Shown: positions 60,236 through 64,000 of the stretch, piece after piece
How positions within the stretch are numbered: position 1 is the stretch's first letter
Layout of the letters: each line of letters opens with the position of its first letter
Source: Monodelphis domestica
Lineage: Eukaryota; Chordata; Mammalia; Didelphimorphia; Didelphidae
Direction: 5' to 3'
Length of the DNA stretch: 64,000 nucleotides
Assembly (NCBI RefSeq): GCF_027887165.1
Contig: NC_077233.1
Span: forward strand, 228,184,872 to 228,248,871
The notes under the pieces: model-generated
Told to the model about the DNA's origin: nothing
Database searches by the model: none
Seen by the model: the letters and a program-made list of their open reading frames with translations, nothing else
Translations under genes and position numbers: made by a program

Positions 60236-60328
60236 ATCACTCAATAAATATTTATTAAGCATATACCTTGTGCCAGGCACTGAACTAAGGGATGTCAATA
60301 CAAAAACAAGCAAAAGATAGTCCAAGGA
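60236..60328 (-). mobile_element. L2 LINE 3' end, antisense
   Basis: tcaataaatatttattaagc, ataccttgtgccaggcactg and aactaagggatgtcaatac. Confidence 0.75.
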
Positions 60329-60724
60329 ACTAACTTCTAATGATGAAATTAAATTGGTAGAAACTAAAATTCTTAAATTTTCTACTGCCAAAGATCTGAA
60401 AGATTACAATATGCTTTGAATTAATATCAGAATGTATTGCATAGATAAAAAACAATCTATTGTCATCTTGCCTGTGACTAATCTATAATTCCAATATAAT
60501 TAACTCATCCTCAAGTACTCAGAGACTAAGAATAACATGCAACATTCTTAAATAAAATTGAACAAACTCTGTTTCTGCCTTCAATTAGCATTCAATTAAG
60601 TTTTTAATGGATTTTGTTTTTTAGGACATTTTCAGTTAGGAAAAAAAATCATTGAATGAACTTTAACTCCAACTACTGAAAAACTTACTTTTTTCTAAAC
60701 CTGAAATTTCTTCTTCTTCTTTTG
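60329..60724. other. Unassigned AT-rich stretch
   Basis: Nothing recognised. Confidence 0.4.
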
Positions 60725-60736
60725 TGATTCACTGGA

Positions 60737-60934
60737 ATTTTTTTTAAATCCTTACCTTCCATCTTGGAATCAATACTGTGTATTGGTTCCAAGGCAGAAG
60801 AGTGATAAGGGCTAGGCAATGGGGGTTAAGTGACTTGGCCAGGGTCACACAGCTGAGAAGAGTCTGAGGCTAGACTTGAACCCAATCCCATTTCCAGGCC
60901 TGGTTCTCAATCCACTGAATCACCCAGCTGCCCC
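60737..60934 (-). mobile_element. Type A SINE, antisense, with 12-bp target-site duplication
   Basis: tgattcactgga at 60725-60736 and 60935-60946 is perfect. The copy is full length. Confidence 0.95.
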
Positions 60935-60946
60935 TGATTCACTGGA

Positions 60947-62114
60947 TTTTTTAAACATCTCTAATGAAAAATAATTAAATGTACAAAATAAAATTTATTA
61001 AATAGCCTATTTGGGACAAAAAATGCCCATAATGAAAACTACTCATGATAATCCACAGAGAGGCTGAACATATATCTGTGAAGAATTCTTTCCTTCATTT
61101 TCATGATGAATTTTTCTTTCATCTATTTTACAGATGACTACTGAACCATCAAAGAATGACAGTTTTCAGCAGTGGAACATTTCTGACTTTTTAGATATTA
61201 AGGATGGGAGATCATATATCTTATTGCAAAGTAGCACTTAATCCCTGACTTTAAATTTAGACAATAGTATTTAATTATAATTTTGTCTAACAATTTGATG
61301 AAATAGTTTTTAAATTTAATCAACTAAGATAAAATAGACTTGGCTCCAGTGGTAGAATTTGCTTAGGTTGTTGTTGTTTTTTTAATCACACCATGATTAT
61401 GTAGAAATGTTTAAAATAATCCAAATAGTATCTACTATTAATACATCAGTTTCCTAAAAAAAAAAAAATTCTAAATTTTAATCTAGGAATGTTTCCAAAT
61501 TTTTAACTAAAAAGTATCCAGTAAAACAGTCAATATATTCCTAAATATCTGTTTGTTCATTCAGGGCTTGTATATGTTCACATTTAATTTCAAATGCATC
61601 TATTCAGCAGTTTAATTTTGCATAATGAAGGACTAAGAATCAGATTTCAAGCAAAGACCTATCTTATATCTGTTCTGCAAATGTCAAGGTGTGTTGTTAC
61701 TCTGTAAACAATTAAGAAGATAGGATGAAATTGGAACCAGAAAGATAGTTTCCACCTGGCTTGTTAATTTATTCACGAGAATGATAATCATTTACATGTA
61801 TTCATCACCATCCCTCTACTTTTTTTCTGTATATAACATTGCAGTTGCCAGAAGTTCCAAGGAAATGGGATTATATTTTCTTCAGAGAATTTGCAAAATT
61901 TATATAGAACTGTCCTCTCTAGAAAACTTCCACGTTTAAACTTATTCTGTTTTTATTTTGTTTTCTTGTTGTTTTACTGCAAATAACAAAAAAAGCACCC
62001 TAGATCTACCTCTGGACAAGTCCAGTCACTAGTTTCTGGGGAATTAAGTGCTTCTACATCTGAATTTCTCAGAAACATAGGCACTAAAGTTATTCCTACA
62101 ATATTCCCCCACTA
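60947..62114. other. Unassigned AT-rich stretch
   Basis: It is repeat-poor. A good-looking splice acceptor (ctattttacag|atgac) lies at 61133 but no exon is supported. Confidence 0.4.
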
Positions 62115-62115
62115 A

Positions 62116-62308
62116 GGAGGCAACTGGGTGGCTCAGTGAATTGAGAGCTAGACCTAGAGACAGGAGATTTTGGGTTCAAATTTGAATTCAGATACTTCCT
62201 AGATGTGTGGCCCTGGGCAAGTCAATTAACCTCCACTGCTACTTTTCTGCCTTAGACCCATACATAGTATTGATTCTAAGACTGAAGGTAAGGGTTTTGT
62301 TTTTTTTT
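62116..62308 (+). mobile_element. Type A SINE
   Basis: A full-length copy with the tail ggtaagggttttgttttttt. The tail lacks an A-run. Confidence 0.85.
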
Positions 62309-62337
62309 TAATGCCCCCATTATTTCAGTCAAAGGAG

Positions 62338-62606
62338 TAATCAATAATAATAATGATAGATAACATTTACATTGTGCCTACTATGTATCAGGCACTATGC
62401 TAAATGATTTATAGTTATTATCTCCTTTGAACCTCACAACAACCCTGGGAGATAAGTACCATTATGATCCTCATTTTACAGAGAAAGAAACTGAGGCAAA
62501 TAGTGGTTGTGACTTGCCCAGGGTCACATAGCTAGGAAGCATTTGAAATCATGTTTAAACTTGGGTCTTCCTGACTCCAGGCTCAGAGCTCTGTCCACTT
62601 GACCTA
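62338..62606 (-). mobile_element. MIR, antisense, near full length
   Basis: The most complete MIR in the window, with ctactatgtatcaggcacta, ctcacaacaaccctgggaga, aaagaaactgaggcaaatag and cttcctgactccaggctcag in order. Confidence 0.9.
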
Positions 62607-63705
62607 AAAAAAAGAGAGCTTATTATTTGATTCAATTGATCCATTAATGCATACAAAATGCTTGATTTAGAAGCCTTATATGTTGACACAAACTCAAATG
62701 TGGAGGTTTCAGAACTATACCTAGATCTTTCCCTAAGAGAACAGTACTAGCCTGAATGGTGGGAAAATATTCCCATCAGCCTATGTAATCAGTCTATTAC
62801 CTGATTCTCAATCTTAATAATAAAAAACAAAAGTGTTCCTAAAGTAACTAAGCAGGGAGAGATGAGGCAAAATTTGTTTTGGGTGCCCTTCCATTTTCCC
62901 TTTCCACAAATCCCAGTCTCCACTGCTTTGGAAGACCCACCTATGCAGGGTAGAATCATACTTTCTTTGCTTACTTTGAGACCCTAAAAAGGTTTCCTTT
63001 CCTGTCTCCCTAGAGGGTTTGCTGCCCATAGAAAACAATTTTCTCATAAACAAAACTTTCCTGTCTTGGTCTCATTTGCTCCAAGCTCTTACTAGGTTAA
63101 TGAATGATCTGATAAATAAATTTATTAGTAAAAATATAACAGCTCACATTTAAGTGATTTAATATGCTAATAATCCCAGAAGCAGAAACATGAAGAAGAA
63201 ATGTCTTAATTCAAAGGTTGAATTTCAGGTCTCAGCAATCTGTGATTTGTTTTAGGGTTAGAGATGACTTTTACTCTGGTATGTACATTAAACAAACTAT
63301 TAGTAAATCTATGAAGCTGGTCCAAGCTCTAATCTCTAATTGTAACATATAAAACTGTTTTGAAATCAACTTAAAACGAAAGTTGGCTTGAATTTAACCT
63401 ACTGATGTAAAAATTGACTTAATTTGTTGACATTAAGAAACTGAATTATAAATAATGTGTTATTCTAACCTAATGTTACATAGAAGGCTGGTTTCTATTC
63501 AGAAAATGAAATGTCAACATTTTGAAAGAGGTCTCTTAACAATGCAAATGTGATATTATCTATTCTTATGATAAACACAATAAAAAATAATGAAACCTAT
63601 TAGAAGGCATTTGTGGGAAAGTCTAGCTTTAAGAATTCATTAAAAAGGTATAAATAAACTAGTTCCTATTTGGGTAGAGTTTGTTTATCCTACTTATCAA
63701 GCCAA
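62607..63705. other. Unassigned AT-rich stretch
   Basis: Only short open frames. No family recognised. Confidence 0.4.
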
Positions 63706-63724
63706 TCACACTTTGTTTTCTTTT

Positions 63725-63936
63725 TCTTTTCTTTTTTTTTAAACCCTTACCTTTAGTCTTAGAATCAATACTGTGTATTGGCAGTAGAGTGCAGAAGAGT
63801 GGTGAGGGCTAGGCAATGGGAGTTAAGTGACTTGCTCAGAGTCACACAGCTGGGAAGTATCTGAGGCCAGATTTGAACCTAGGACCTCCCATCTATAGGC
63901 CTGGCTCTCAATTCACTGAGCTACCCAGCTGCCCCC
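63725..63936 (-). mobile_element. Type A SINE, antisense, with perfect 19-bp target-site duplication
   Basis: tcacactttgttttctttt at 63706-63724 and 63937-63955. The body is well preserved, so this is one of the youngest copies. Confidence 0.96.
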
Positions 63937-63955
63937 TCACACTTTGTTTTCTTTT

Positions 63956-64000
63956 AAATCCTGACCTTCTATCTTAGAATTAATACTGTGTATTGGTTCC
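63956..64000 (-). mobile_element. Type A SINE, antisense, cut by the window end
   Basis: aaatcctgaccttctatctt then gtgtattggttcc opens another copy in the same orientation. The target-site duplication of its neighbour covers its T-run. Confidence 0.85.

Noticed and set aside
61123-61150. Strong-looking splice acceptor that could give OCM an alternative last exon (adding DY and a stop)
   Set aside because: It would remove E102 and the final helix of the EF hand. The regular exon at 57888 and the poly(A) site at 58163 explain the gene fully.

Overview
The window reads as autosomal DNA of a marsupial. It is AT-rich and gene-poor, and it is packed with short interspersed repeats of marsupial type. 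Two SINE designs dominate. Type A begins with a gggcagctgggtagctcag-like head, carries a tRNA-like B box (ggttcaaatct) and ends in aaggtaagggttt plus an A-run. Type B (MAR1-like) shares the first half but ends in a gaaggaaatggcaaa / actgaacaacaa block. Older MIR/CORE-SINEs, L2, RTE and L1 pieces and several microsatellites fill most of the rest. The sequence alone does not separate an American from an Australian species. Nothing in it is prokaryotic or viral in organisation.

One protein gene is clear: oncomodulin (OCM, beta-parvalbumin) on the + strand near the right side. Four coding exons (54922-54982, 55808-55940, 56526-56635, 57888-57913) join in phase to an uninterrupted 109-residue protein with both functional EF-hand loops. 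A TATA box (54054-54060), a short non-coding first exon ending at a GTGAG donor (54145), and a poly(A) signal (58163) with a GT-rich element complete a transcription unit of about 4.1 kb. A polypurine microsatellite of about 475 bp, including some 27 GGAA units, ends about 90 bp upstream of the TATA box.

The 53 kb to the left shows no convincing protein exon. It holds RNA-derived fossils (a 5S rRNA-like copy at 25471-25582 and 7SL-like copies at 19910-20548 and 26375-26575), LINE pieces recognisable by translation (L1 ORF1 at 37229-38010, L2 reverse transcriptase at 40082-40462 minus, RTE reverse transcriptase at 5210-5740 minus and 26900-27235 plus), nested insertions with target-site duplications, and some repeat-poor stretches.

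The structure least explained by known families is an inverted repeat with 99-bp arms and about 96% identity at 14538-14636 / 15067-15165, around a 430-bp spacer. A smaller 34-bp inverted repeat bounds an L1 tail at 42157-42604. I see no evidence for a previously undescribed multi-gene system here.

All family names for repeats come from memory of consensus sequences. Ends without a target-site duplication are good to roughly 10-20 bp.
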